From assembly GCA_947476075.1 (NCBI GenBank), contig CANJPM010000001.1, forward strand, positions 1 to 64,000: a stretch of DNA of 64,000 bases. Direction: 5' to 3'. Both the position numbers and the translations under genes were made by a program. Shown one piece after another: positions 42,715-52,102 of the stretch. Numbering within the stretch: position 1 is the first letter of the stretch; every line of letters begins with the position of its first letter. The notes beneath the pieces are model-generated. The model made no database searches and was not told where the DNA came from. It was given only the letters and a program-made list of their open reading frames with translations. The DNA is from Beijerinckiaceae bacterium. GTDB lineage: Bacteria > Pseudomonadota > Alphaproteobacteria > Rhizobiales > Beijerinckiaceae.

Positions 42715-43589
42715 ACCATCGCCACAGCCGCGACCACAAGCGCCATGCCGACGATTGAGAGCGGGGCCAGCGTTTCGCCGAACATGAACCATGCGAGCAC
42801 GGCGGTGGTCGGCGGCACGAGGAAGAACAGGCTCGCCACTTCGGCCGCCGCTCCGCGCCGGATCAGCACGAACAGAACCGAGATCGTGCCCACTGACAGA
42901 ACAAGGCAGAGCCACGCCATCGAGGCGATGAACGAGGGCGTCCAGTCGACGCGAAAGTCTTCCCAAAAGGCCAGCGGCAGCACAATGAGCGCCGAGGCCA
43001 CAAATTGCACGACCGAGCCGGTGCGCAGATCCATGGCGCCGCCAAAACGTTTTTGCCATAGCGTTCCCGCAGTCATGCTGACGACGGACATGAAGGCGAA
43101 GAACATGCCCAGCGGCGTGCCAAGGCCCAATCCCAGCTTGTTCCATACGACAAGCGTCACGCCGACAAACCCGAGGCACAGCCCCGCCCATTGGCGTCGC
43201 GTGACGGCCTCTCCCAGAAACGGCGCGGCAAAGACCGCGGTCAGAACCGGCTGCATGCCAGCCATAAGCGAGGATACGCCCGCCTCGACGCCGACATGCA
43301 TTGCGCCGAATGTGGCGCTGAGATAGCCCGCATGCACCAGCACGCCGCCAATGGCGAGCGCTGGCAAGGCCCGCAGCGGCGGCCATGGCGCGCGCGCAGC
43401 CAGGGCCAGAAGCGTCAGCACCGCAGCCACTATCAGAAATCGGTAGAGCAGGAAGGTGAAGGGCGCAGCGTCCTGCAAGCCCTGTTTGCCTGCAATGAAG
43501 CCGGTGGACCAGAAGAAGACGAAGACAGCCGGCAGGGACGCGTAGGCAAGAGCCTTGTTGCGCGCTTCGGGTTTGCTTTCGGTATCCAT
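42696..43589 (-). CDS. DMT/EamA family transporter
   Basis: The 297-residue membrane protein has ten predicted helices in two EamA repeats, with FVFFWSTGFIAGKQGLQ, YLSATFGAMHVGVEAGVSSLMAGMQPVL-type sequence (repeat 1) and FFLVPPTTAVLAWFMFGETL (repeat 2). Members export amino acids or other metabolites, and the substrate is unknown. It lies 12 bases downstream of the HD-domain gene on the same strand. The C-terminal end is formed within a small tandem duplication (42681-42714). Confidence 0.88.
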   Translation of the reverse strand: MDTESKPEARNKALAYASLPAVFVFFWSTGFIAGKQGLQDAAPFTFLLYRFLIVAAVLTLLALAARAPWPPLRALPALAIGGVLVHAGYLSATFGAMHVGVEAGVSSLMAGMQPVLTAVFAAPFLGEAVTRRQWAGLCLGFVGVTLVVWNKLGLGLGTPLGMFFAFMSVVSMTAGTLWQKRFGGAMDLRTGSVVQFVASALIVLPLAFWEDFRVDWTPSFIASMAWLCLVLSVGTISVLFVLIRRGAAAEVASLFFLVPPTTAVLAWFMFGETLAPLSIVGMALVVAAVAMVTWKTK

Positions 43590-43601
43590 TGCGCGTCCGG
43601 T

Positions 43602-44402
43602 TCAGAGGAAGTTATTGGGCCAGATAATGCTGCGCCACATATGCGCCGACGGGCTCGTATCAAAGCCCAAACCTTCTTCGGGCTGACGGAAACAGCGGCC
43701 GATCACGTCTTCGAATTCGCGCACGTCGACAATTGCGTTGGGGTCAAACGCGTAGAGATCGTTGGCCGTGACCAGGCGCGCCGCCATGTAGAATTTGTGG
43801 CTGCGGGCGTAATCGGCAGCCTGTGCGATATAGGGCGGGGGCGTGTAGTTTTCGCCAAACGCGCGCAGGTAGAGATCGGGATATTCATAGCCCGTGTCGG
43901 GATCGGGGTAGAAGCGCAGCGCCTGATGATAGCGCACGGCGAACGCCACTTCTTCGTCCACGTAAGGCTCAATCAACTGCGCTCCGTAATAGCCGTGGTC
44001 GGAGCGCACATGGCAGACGACGGCTATGTCGTGAAGCAGGCAGGCGAGCACGATTTTGTCGGGCAGGCCGCCGCGCATGGCAAGCGCCGCGCTCTGCAAC
44101 AAATGCGTGCCGCCGCGCCGGTTGAGGAGAATGCGGCGCTCGAAATAATCGAGCAATGTCGGCCTGGCGGGCATGGCCGGCAGGCGCGGCTCCTCGTGCA
44201 TCAGGTAGAGCCCCTCGGGAGGGCTGAAGCCGCCGGCCGCCGTCAGCCCCACTTTGGCGAAATAGGGTGTCATGGCCTTGCGGTCGATGAGCGAGAGCAT
44301 GGCCTTCTCGATCAGCTCGTCCTTGTCCTCGACGCTCATGCCGGGAACCGCCTGACCGCGGGCTATGGCCAGAGCCTGCGTTACAAGTTCTTCCTGAGTC
44401 AT
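43602..44402 (-). CDS. HD-domain hydrolase-like protein
   Basis: The 266-residue soluble protein carries an HD phosphohydrolase-like region, with LLACLLHDIAVVCHVRSDHGYYG providing the His-Asp pair and additional histidines, and a later VRYHQALRFYPDPDTGYEYPD. Such domains bind metal and cleave phosphoesters, and the substrate here is unknown. GGAGA six bases before the ATG at 44402 decides the start, and a longer upstream reading lacks one. It diverges from the chorismate mutase-like/methyltransferase fusion with 119 bases between. Confidence 0.7.
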   Translation of the reverse strand: MTQEELVTQALAIARGQAVPGMSVEDKDELIEKAMLSLIDRKAMTPYFAKVGLTAAGGFSPPEGLYLMHEEPRLPAMPARPTLLDYFERRILLNRRGGTHLLQSAALAMRGGLPDKIVLACLLHDIAVVCHVRSDHGYYGAQLIEPYVDEEVAFAVRYHQALRFYPDPDTGYEYPDLYLRAFGENYTPPPYIAQAADYARSHKFYMAARLVTANDLYAFDPNAIVDVREFEDVIGRCFRQPEEGLGFDTSPSAHMWRSIIWPNNFL

Positions 44403-44521
44403 GGCGTTTCTCCGCAGGACAGCTGCGCGTGACAGTCGCGCGTTACGATTGATCCAGCTATACAGCGACAGCGGATGCGCAGGCCAGTCTATTGAAGGCG
44501 GCGCCAAAGGCGGAGCGACTT

Positions 44522-45637
44522 ATGCCTGATCTGGTGCAGCTGGGCGAAGACCTGCGGAAGATTGATCGGCTGATCATGGATCTGGTCAAGCGGCGGATGG
44601 ACGTCGCCCATCTCGTCGCGCAGGAAAAGCAGCGCACCGGCGGGGTGATGTATCGCCCCGACATCGAGGACCAGCGCATCGCCCAAATCGGGCAGCACGC
44701 GCAGCGGATCGGGCTTAATCCGCATATGGCGCGGGCGCTTTTGTATTTTCTCATCGCCGAATCCTGCAAGGAGCAGACGATCCTGCTCGAATCGCAGGCC
44801 GGCGCAGCCACAACGCCCGAGGCCGAACGGCTGAAGGACAATCTCCTGATCCTGACGCAAACGGTCGCCAGCTCCTATGACGAGCGCGATGAAGGGACGA
44901 AATTGGCCAGCCAGGCCTTCGCCGCCTATGAGCTCGATCTGATTCGCACCGAAGCCGCAGCGCTCCCCATGCGTGGGCTCGCGCTCGATCTGGGCTGCGC
45001 GACCGGGCGAATTGCGCTTGAGCTGGGAGCCTCGTTCGCGCAAGCGGCGGGCTATGATTTAAGCCCCCACATGGTCGAGGCCGCCCGCGCCAACGCCCGC
45101 ACGCTTGGCGCCACCAACATCGCCTTCGCGCAGCTCGATCTTGACATGCAGGCGCTGCCCCATGCCGATTCCAGCGCGTCGTTTGTCGTGATGAATCTGG
45201 GCACGGCCAGCGACGTCAGCAATTTGCCGAAGGTGTTAGCAGAGATCGCCCGCGTGCTGGCGCCGGGCGGACGCTTTCTGCTGACGTTCTACAATGCCGA
45301 CGCTCTGCTTTATAAGATGGGCTTCCTGCCATGGGTGGCGAGCCTGGAGGCGGTGGTCAACCCATACACGAATTGTCTCGACGTAAAGATTGGCGGCACG
45401 CCGATGCCGGTGCATGCCCAGCTCTATTCAGAGGCGCAGGCCCGCGCTTTGATGCCGGAAGCTCTGTGCGTGGACAATGTGACCAGCTTCCCGCAGATCG
45501 CAGCCATCATGCCAGACGAAGTGCTGGGCGACGTCAAAGTGCGCGCCACCATCGACAGGCTGGATCGCGAATTGGCCAAAGGCGCGGATGGTTCGCACGC
45601 CGGCGCCTATCTGGTGGTGCGCGGCGCGAAGCAATAG
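44522..45637 (+). CDS. Chorismate mutase-like domain fused to a class I SAM-dependent methyltransferase
   Basis: The 371-residue protein has two parts. Residues 6-86 follow the AroQ-type chorismate mutase helix pattern: LRKIDRLIMDLVKRRMDVA, then VAQEKQRTGG, PDIEDQR and FLIAESCKEQ. Hand alignment with the E. coli domain keeps Arg25, Lys36, Ser81 and Gln85, but Gly8 replaces the first Arg and Asp50/Gln51 replace Arg/Glu. Residues 150-371 form a Rossmann methyltransferase with motif I LALDLGCATGRIALELG, a DLSPHMVEAARANA stretch, and VLAPGGRFLLTFYN. The ATG at 44522 has GGAG upstream. Methyl acceptor and pathway are unknown. Confidence 0.72.
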   Translation: MPDLVQLGEDLRKIDRLIMDLVKRRMDVAHLVAQEKQRTGGVMYRPDIEDQRIAQIGQHAQRIGLNPHMARALLYFLIAESCKEQTILLESQAGAATTPEAERLKDNLLILTQTVASSYDERDEGTKLASQAFAAYELDLIRTEAAALPMRGLALDLGCATGRIALELGASFAQAAGYDLSPHMVEAARANARTLGATNIAFAQLDLDMQALPHADSSASFVVMNLGTASDVSNLPKVLAEIARVLAPGGRFLLTFYNADALLYKMGFLPWVASLEAVVNPYTNCLDVKIGGTPMPVHAQLYSEAQARALMPEALCVDNVTSFPQIAAIMPDEVLGDVKVRATIDRLDRELAKGADGSHAGAYLVVRGAKQ

Positions 45638-45650
45638 CGCCTCTTTCTTT

Positions 45651-45711
45651 CCCTCTCCCGTCTCGACGCGAAAGGGTGAACCCGCAAAGCGGGGTCGGGT
45701 GAGGGCGCTCT
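45651..45711. repeat. Relative of the interspersed palindromic element
   Basis: Between the fusion gene and smc, CCCTCTCCCG and CGGGTGAGGG form imperfectly matching ends around ACCCGCAAAGCGGGGT. This resembles the repeats at 18771 and 63603 and sits between convergent genes. Confidence 0.4.
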
Positions 45712-45730
45712 TAAAATCGCACGACCAACG

Positions 45731-48700
45731 CTATTCCGCCGCTTCCACCAATTGTTCCGCAGCGCCCAGATCGACGCTCACCAGCTGCGAGACGCCGCGC
45801 TCCGCCATGGTTACGCCGAACAGGCGGTCCATGCGGGCCATGGTGATCGGGTTGTGGGTGATGGTGACAAAGCGCGTGTCGGTCTTTTTCGCCATCTCGT
45901 CGAGCAAATTGCAGAAGCGCTCCACGTTGGCGTCGTCGAGCGGCGCGTCCACTTCGTCGAGCACGCAGATCGGGGAAGGATTGGTGAGGAACACCGCGAA
46001 GATCAGCGACATTGCGGTCAGCGCCTGTTCCCCGCCTGACAGCAGCGTCATCGTCTGCGGCTTTTTGCCGGGCGGGCGGGCGAGAATTTCGAGCCCGGCC
46101 TCCAGCGGATCGTCAGATTCCACCAGCTGCAATTCAGCCGCGCCGCCGCCAAATAAAGTGGTGAACAGCTCTTTGAAATGCCCGTTCACAACATCGAACG
46201 CCGCCGTCAGGCGCTCGCGGCCTTCCTTGTTGAGGTTCTGGATCGCCATCCGCAGCTTGCGGATCGCTTCCACCAGATCGTCGCGTTCGGCCACCATTTT
46301 GTCGCGGCGGGTCTCTATCTCGATGAGCTCGTCGTCGGCGCGCAAATTGACGGCGCCAAGGCGTTCACGGTCGCCCTTCAGCTCCTCCAGCTTGCGCGTG
46401 ATAGCGTCCAGCTCGGGCAGCTTTTCGCCGGGCGAGATCCCCGCCATGGCTGGCAAGCCTTCGGGCGCGCATTCGAGATCGTTGGCGATGGTGCGCACCA
46501 CGTCTTCGTGGCGCTGGTGCAGACCTTCGACGCGCGATTCGGAGCGGGCGCGCTCTTCGCGCACATGGGCCATGGAATCGAGCGCCAGGCGGGCGATGCG
46601 GTCGGATTCGGCCAATTGCGTTTCGGCCTGCGCGCGATTGTCGGAAGCGAGCTTGCGGCCTTCCTCGGCCTGGTCGATTTCGTTGATAAGCGCGCGGCGC
46701 CGCTCCAGAAACAGCTCCGGGGCTTCCGCCAATTCCATCTGCTCCTCGCGAGCTTCCGCGATGCGCTCCTCGAAATCGGCGATCTGCTTGTTGGCTCCGC
46801 TGCGGCGCCCGTCCCAGGATTGACGCTCGGTTGCAATGGCCTGACGGCGCTGGGCGCGAATTTGCGCCTCTCGGGCCAGCCCCTGCACGGCTGCGCGGGC
46901 CTCGGACGTTTCGGCGCGCGCATGGGCTGCGGACGCGCGGGCCTTTTCGAGTTTGGACTGCAAGGCCTGCGTGGCGGCCAGAGTCTGCAAGGCTTCTTCA
47001 GCCTCCATGCGGGCGGCTGCGGCCTCGTCGCGGCTTTGTGACAGGCGGCTGGAGCCTTCCTCCAAAGCCGACATGCGGGCGGCGACCTGACCGCGCTTGC
47101 GCTCGACGGCGGCGGAGGCCTCGCGCGCTTCGGCCAGCGCCTTCTGGCGATCACGCACGTCGGCGCGGGCCTGCGCTTCGGTCTGTCCCGCCAGCCTCAA
47201 GGCGTCCTGCGCGGCGATATGTCTGGCCTTGAGGGTCTCTGCCTCAACGCGGGCGGCTTCAGCCTGTACAATCAACTCGCCAAGGCGGTTCTTCTCCACG
47301 AGGCGGCGCGCGGCGGGCGTGGGGGCCTCGGCGGCGGCCACAAAGCCGTCCCAGCGCCACAGATCGCCCTCTTTGGAGACAAGGCGCTGGCCGGGCTTCA
47401 GCAGACGCTGAAACTGGGCGCCGTCGGCGCGCACAACGACGCCGATCTGGTTGAGGCGGCGCGCCAGCTGGGCGGGCGCCTGAACGAGGCTCGACAAGGG
47501 CGCCACGCCGGGCGGCAAAGCGGGATCGTCGGCGGGCGGAGACTGGCCCCAATGGGCGGGTGCAGAGGCGTTTGTGGAGGCGTCGAGATCGTCCCCCAGA
47601 GCGGCGCCAAGCGCAGCCTCATAGCCTTTCTCGACCTTGATTTCATCGACGACGGGCGGCCAGAGGTCGCTCTCGGCGGTCGCCAGCAATTTGGAGAGGG
47701 TGCGGGTTTCCGTCTCAAGGCGCTGTGCCTTGCGCTCGGCGTCGCTGAAGGGCTCGCGCGCGGCGGCCTCCTGCTCGCGGGCCTGCCCATGCGCATCCTC
47801 GGCGGCCATGGCTGCTTCTTCGGCCATGTCGAGGCCAGCCTGCGCTGATTCCAGACGCTCGGCGGCGGCCTCAAAATCTTCCGCGCTGCCGCCCTGTTCG
47901 CGCAAGGCTTCGAGCTCGCGCACGACATTGGCGAGTTCGCCCTCAAAGCGGCGCAGGCGCTGGTCTTCGGCGGCGAGCGCCTGCTCCAGCGCGCTGCGGC
48001 GGGCGTTCAAATCAGCCAGGGCTGCTTGCGCCTGCGCCAAAGCGGCCTCGCAATCGCTCAGGCGTCCCTCGGCGTCGGCGAGTTTTTCCTTGGCCTCCCA
48101 GTCAGTCTCTTCGGAGGCCTCTGCTGCTGCCTGTAAATCTTCTTCTTCGGCGTCGAGGCGCGCGAGCACGCTGGCGGCGTCCTCGATCAGCGCGCGTTCG
48201 CGCGCAAGGTCGCGGTCCAGCTGCACAAGGCGGCGCTCGATCTCCAGCCCGCGCTGTTTGGCGCGTTCTTCCTCTCCCTCCAGCTGTTCACGCGCCAGAA
48301 CAAGGCGCTGCAGGGTCGCCCCGGCCTTGGCCTCGGCGTCGCGCAGGGGCGGCAATTGATAGGCGGCGATGGCTTGCAGCTTGGCCGCTTCCGCCTGTTG
48401 CAGCGTGCGGTCTTCAACCTCGCGCACGTCGGCGACAAGCTTTGCCTCCGCCTCGGCGAGCTGCTGGCCGATCTCGCGGTGCGATAGATAGAGCACTAGC
48501 GCTTCGTTCCGGCGGATGTCGGTCGCCAGATTCTTGTAGCGCCCTGCCTGACGAGCCTGCCGCTTCAGGCTCTCGCATTGCGAATCGAGCTGCTTGATAA
48601 CGTCTTCAAGCCGGTTGAGGTTGTCCTCGGCGCCCTTCAGGCGCAATTCGGCCTCGTGGCGGCGCGAGTGCAGACCGGCCACGCCTGCCGCCTCTTCCAG

Positions 48701-49189
48701 AATGCGGCGGCGCTGCTGCGGCTTGGCGGAAATGATCTCGCCGATCATGCCCTGACGCACCATGGCCGGGGAGCGCGCGCCGGTGGACGCGTCGGCGAAC
48801 AGCAATTGCACGTCGCGGGCGCGCACTTCCTTGCCGTTGATGCGATAGACCGAGCCCTGTTCGCGCTCGATGCGCCGCGTCACGTCCAGTACGTCGGAAT
48901 CGTTGAAAGCGGCAGGCGCGGTGCGGTCGGAATTGTCGAGCTGCAAGCCAACTTCCGCGATATTGCGCGAGGGACGGTTGCCCGAGCCCGAAAAGATCAC
49001 GTCGTCCATGCCCGAGGCGCGCATCGACTTGTAGGAATTCTCGCCCATCACCCAGCGCATGGCTTCGACAAGGTTCGATTTTCCGCAGCCGTTCGGACCC
49101 ACCACGCCGGTGAGGCCGGGCTCGATCTGGAAATCTGTCGCCTCGCAGAAGCTTTTAAAGCCAACGAGCCGCAAGCGGTTGAACTTCAT
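45731..49189 (-). CDS. smc: Chromosome segregation protein SMC
   Basis: The 1152-residue ATPase organises chromosomes. The N-terminal head has Walker A GPNGCGKSN near residue 32. Two long coiled coils flank a hinge region at about 520-640, and the C-terminal head has LSGGEQALTAMSLIFAVFL and Walker B ICVLDEVDAPLDD. AGVAGLHSRRHEAELRL and GMIGEIISAKPQQRR lie in the expected places. The ATG at 49189 gives the canonical N-terminus MKFNRLRLVGFKSF. It is the last gene of the colinear ileS-to-smc run. Confidence 0.95.
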   Translation of the reverse strand: MKFNRLRLVGFKSFCEATDFQIEPGLTGVVGPNGCGKSNLVEAMRWVMGENSYKSMRASGMDDVIFSGSGNRPSRNIAEVGLQLDNSDRTAPAAFNDSDVLDVTRRIEREQGSVYRINGKEVRARDVQLLFADASTGARSPAMVRQGMIGEIISAKPQQRRRILEEAAGVAGLHSRRHEAELRLKGAEDNLNRLEDVIKQLDSQCESLKRQARQAGRYKNLATDIRRNEALVLYLSHREIGQQLAEAEAKLVADVREVEDRTLQQAEAAKLQAIAAYQLPPLRDAEAKAGATLQRLVLAREQLEGEEERAKQRGLEIERRLVQLDRDLARERALIEDAASVLARLDAEEEDLQAAAEASEETDWEAKEKLADAEGRLSDCEAALAQAQAALADLNARRSALEQALAAEDQRLRRFEGELANVVRELEALREQGGSAEDFEAAAERLESAQAGLDMAEEAAMAAEDAHGQAREQEAAAREPFSDAERKAQRLETETRTLSKLLATAESDLWPPVVDEIKVEKGYEAALGAALGDDLDASTNASAPAHWGQSPPADDPALPPGVAPLSSLVQAPAQLARRLNQIGVVVRADGAQFQRLLKPGQRLVSKEGDLWRWDGFVAAAEAPTPAARRLVEKNRLGELIVQAEAARVEAETLKARHIAAQDALRLAGQTEAQARADVRDRQKALAEAREASAAVERKRGQVAARMSALEEGSSRLSQSRDEAAAARMEAEEALQTLAATQALQSKLEKARASAAHARAETSEARAAVQGLAREAQIRAQRRQAIATERQSWDGRRSGANKQIADFEERIAEAREEQMELAEAPELFLERRRALINEIDQAEEGRKLASDNRAQAETQLAESDRIARLALDSMAHVREERARSESRVEGLHQRHEDVVRTIANDLECAPEGLPAMAGISPGEKLPELDAITRKLEELKGDRERLGAVNLRADDELIEIETRRDKMVAERDDLVEAIRKLRMAIQNLNKEGRERLTAAFDVVNGHFKELFTTLFGGGAAELQLVESDDPLEAGLEILARPPGKKPQTMTLLSGGEQALTAMSLIFAVFLTNPSPICVLDEVDAPLDDANVERFCNLLDEMAKKTDTRFVTITHNPITMARMDRLFGVTMAERGVSQLVSVDLGAAEQLVEAAE

Positions 49190-49414
49190 GCCTAATTCCC
49201 TAACGCCATCAACGCGTCGAGCCAGCGCGGACCAAAGGCCGCTGCGCCGACGTCACCTTGAACGAGGCTTTTGAGCGCTTGTGCTCTCAATGCAGCAGAG
49301 CCGCCTGGGCGGCCGGCTGAACAATATAAACCCCGTGGTTTCTCGCCCCTCTAAGCCGTCATAAACGTGAGCGGGAAGCAAGCCGGGCCGCGCAGAATCC
49401 TGTGCGAAACGGCA

Positions 49415-50068
49415 TCAGCCCTTCAGGAAGGGCAGGATCGCCTTTTCCATTTCTTCAATCGACAGCGATCCAACCTGACGCTGGCCGTTGATAAAGAACG
49501 TCGGCGTCGAGTTTACGGCAAATTTGTCCGTCGCCAGATCCCTCGCCTTGGTCATCTTGTCGTAGAGCTCTGAATCCTTGAGGCAGGCTTCGAACTTCTC
49601 CTGCGACAGGCCGGTCTGACGCAGCAGGCTTGAGAGGCTGGCGACAGGCGTGTCGTTCATCCACGCCTTTTGTTGGGCAAACAACAGGTCGACCACAGGA
49701 TAGCGTTTGTCGTCGCCCGAGCAGCGGGCGAGCATATAGGCTGCAAGATCGACGTTGTTGAGCGGGAATTCCCGCAAGACAAAGCGCACCTTGCCGGTGT
49801 CTATATACTTTGTTTTCAGCTCTTTGAACGTCGTGTTGTGGAAGTTGGCGCAATGCGAGCAGGTGGTGGAGGCGTATTCGACGATGGTGACGGGGGCGGC
49901 CTTGTCGCCAAGCCACAGGTCCGGCAGCGGGCCTTCCAGCAACAGCGCTTCCGGCGAGACGTTGGCCCCCTGCGCTAGGGCGTTCAGCGGCGCCAATGCA
50001 GCAAGGGCGATTGCGGAGCCGGCCAGTTCCAGAGCGCGGCGCCGGGTGGGCAGGAAATTCGTCGCCAT
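49415..50068 (-). CDS. DsbA-family thiol-disulfide protein
   Basis: The 217-residue exported protein has a twin-arginine-like RRRAL and hydrophobic signal (to about residue 34) and a thioredoxin fold with an insert. The active site is CSHC at 70-73 in EYASTTCSHCANFH, and the cis-proline loop reads STPTFFINGQRQVG. It should form or isomerise disulfides in the periplasm. The dsbA-smc adjacency is standard in alphaproteobacteria. A TTG immediately before the ATG gives an alternative start. Confidence 0.9.
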   Translation of the reverse strand: MATNFLPTRRRALELAGSAIALAALAPLNALAQGANVSPEALLLEGPLPDLWLGDKAAPVTIVEYASTTCSHCANFHNTTFKELKTKYIDTGKVRFVLREFPLNNVDLAAYMLARCSGDDKRYPVVDLLFAQQKAWMNDTPVASLSSLLRQTGLSQEKFEACLKDSELYDKMTKARDLATDKFAVNSTPTFFINGQRQVGSLSIEEMEKAILPFLKG

Positions 50069-50206
50069 CAATCAATCCGATCTGCTGGGCGCCCGGTCGG
50101 GCGCCGTTGAAATGAACATCCACAATGTGGCGAGTCGAGGGACAGGCGCAAGGGGCTGTTTGGAACGCGGCCCTGAACCGCGCGCCAGCGGGACGATGGC
50201 CCGCAG

Positions 50207-50716
50207 CTAAAGCTGTTTCTTGTCCGACAACGCGGCTGCGCCAAGGCGGGTCAGCGCGGCCCGCAAGGCGTCGTCCTCAATCGGGGCGGCTGCAGCTTGC
50301 GCCAGCTCCATAGATTTCTGGTCAATCGCCAGCAGCGCACGGCGAGGGCGCGCCTGCCCAATTGGCCCCTGTCGCAGGCCGATTCGGCCCACGCAGCGCC
50401 AGCCGAGCCGGGCGTTGACGCGATCGATGACAATAGGAGCAAGGTGCTGAAATTCGAGTGCAAACGCACTCTCCACCCGCACCAGCAGGGTGGACGGCTC
50501 AATCGGCGCGTCCGGCGGACGTTGCGGCGCGCGGGGAACCCATTGCAGGCGCAGGGGCTCGCTGGCGGCCGCCAGCCGGGCGCCGACGATGTCGGGCCAG
50601 TGCAGGATGATGTCGCTCTCCCCAAACCCCTGCTTGGCCGCGACCGGCCCCATGGCCTTGCCCACGAAGTCAGCCAGCGGCTTGGCCCAGAATTTTTTGC
50701 GGGGGGGCGAGGCCAT
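50207..50716 (-). CDS. DciA-like DUF721 family protein
   Basis: The 169-residue protein begins with the DUF721/DciA N-terminal pattern (KKFWAKPLADFVGKAMGPVAAKQGF) and has DIILHWPDIVGARLAAASEPLRLQW and LLVRVESAFALEFQHLAPIVIDRVNARLGW. DciA family proteins help load the replicative helicase DnaB in bacteria lacking DnaC. It lies seven bases after the M16 gene and 138 bases upstream of the DsbA gene. Confidence 0.85.
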   Translation of the reverse strand: MASPPRKKFWAKPLADFVGKAMGPVAAKQGFGESDIILHWPDIVGARLAAASEPLRLQWVPRAPQRPPDAPIEPSTLLVRVESAFALEFQHLAPIVIDRVNARLGWRCVGRIGLRQGPIGQARPRRALLAIDQKSMELAQAAAAPIEDDALRAALTRLGAAALSDKKQL

Positions 50717-50723
50717 AAGCTTT

Positions 50724-52025
50724 TTAGAACCCCTCCGGCCGGCCCGCCGCCGCCACCAGCAGCGACTTGCCGTCGAACAGGCGCTTGGCGATGCTTTTGA
50801 CGTCGGTCATGGTCACAGTCGCCACCATGCCGTTGCGGGCGTCCAGAAACTCCACCGGATAGCCGTCCGTTTGCATGGCCACCAGATGTCCGGCGATCTT
50901 GGTTGAGGTGTCAAAGCGCAGCGCATAGGAGCCGATGAGATATTTCTTGGCCTTCTCCAGCTCGTCCTCGCTGGGGCCGTCGGTCAGCAGCTTGTCGATT
51001 TCTTCCTGGATCACGGCAAGCGATTCGGCGGCGCGTTCGTTTTTGGTTGAGGTGCCGCCGGTGAATTGCGCGCAATGGTCGCGATTCATCAATTGCGAAT
51101 GCACCGAATAGGCGAGGCCCCGCTTCTCGCGCACTTCCTTGAACAGGCGCGCCGAGAAGGAGCCGCCGCCCAGAATGTGGTTCAACACCACGCCCGCCAT
51201 GTAATCGGGATCGTGGCGGGGAATACCCGGCAGGCCGAAGCGGATCGTGGTCTGCGGCACGTCGACGTCTATGATCCGGGGCTTGCCGCCAAAGTTGGGC
51301 GTGATCTCGGTGGCGTCGACCACGACTGATTTTGCGGGCAAAGCCCCGAATGTTTTGTCGATGAGCGCGGCCAGACGGGCGGCGTCGATTGCGCCGACAG
51401 CCGCGATCTTCAGATTGTCGCGCGCGAGCGCGGCGCGATGGAAGTTCACCAAATCGTCGCGCGTGATTGCGGGAATGGAATCAAGATCGCCCTTGGTGGG
51501 GCGCCCATAAGGATGATCGCCGAAGGCTGCGATGCGGAAGGCTTTCGCCGCCAGAGAATTGGGATCCTGCGCATCATGCTTGTGGCCGGCGACGATCTGC
51601 GAGCGCACGCGCTCAATCGATTCGTCCTCAAGGCGCGGTTCGCAAATCGACACGCGGGCCAGCTCAAACGCCGCATCCATATGGCGCGAAAGCGTCTTCA
51701 TTTGGCCTGAAAAATTATCGTGGCTCTCGTGAAAGGAAATCTCCACCGCCTTGTCGTCGAGCGCGCGATGGAAAGCGTCTGAATCATAAGGCCCGGCGCC
51801 TTCGTCCAGCAGGCCCGACAACATGTGCGCCACGCCAGCCTTGCCCTTGGGATCCTGACTCGCGCCGCCCTTGAAAGCAAAATCAAACGCCAGCATCGGC
51901 ACCGCGTAATCTTCCACCAGCCAGGCCTCAAGGCCCAATGGCGTGATGATTTTTTGCACGCGCGCTGCGTAAGCTGAGGCAGGTTGAGCTGGTGCTTTCG
52001 TGTTTGTGTCTTGCAGAGCGGTCAT
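50724..52025 (-). CDS. M16-family peptidase homologue without the zinc motif
   Basis: The 433-residue protein has the two-lobed M16 layout, with a C-terminal R-Y pair in EVREKRGLAYSVHSQLM. At the position of the zinc-binding HxxEH the sequence reads HMLSGLLDEG (His67, Ser70, Gly71), so it cannot bind zinc in the usual way. It is probably the non-catalytic partner of the active M16 protein encoded just upstream (52103-53479), with which it should form a heterodimer. The start at 52025 gives the usual N-terminus, and the upstream 27 bases extend the frame. Confidence 0.88.
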   Translation of the reverse strand: MTALQDTNTKAPAQPASAYAARVQKIITPLGLEAWLVEDYAVPMLAFDFAFKGGASQDPKGKAGVAHMLSGLLDEGAGPYDSDAFHRALDDKAVEISFHESHDNFSGQMKTLSRHMDAAFELARVSICEPRLEDESIERVRSQIVAGHKHDAQDPNSLAAKAFRIAAFGDHPYGRPTKGDLDSIPAITRDDLVNFHRAALARDNLKIAAVGAIDAARLAALIDKTFGALPAKSVVVDATEITPNFGGKPRIIDVDVPQTTIRFGLPGIPRHDPDYMAGVVLNHILGGGSFSARLFKEVREKRGLAYSVHSQLMNRDHCAQFTGGTSTKNERAAESLAVIQEEIDKLLTDGPSEDELEKAKKYLIGSYALRFDTSTKIAGHLVAMQTDGYPVEFLDARNGMVATVTMTDVKSIAKRLFDGKSLLVAAAGRPEGF

Positions 52026-52102
52026 GAATGCGTCCGGATTGCGCGTGCGCAAGACGCGCAGGCGGGAGGTGCAGGCAAGTTGCGCAGTTTCGTGAGGCGG
52101 CG

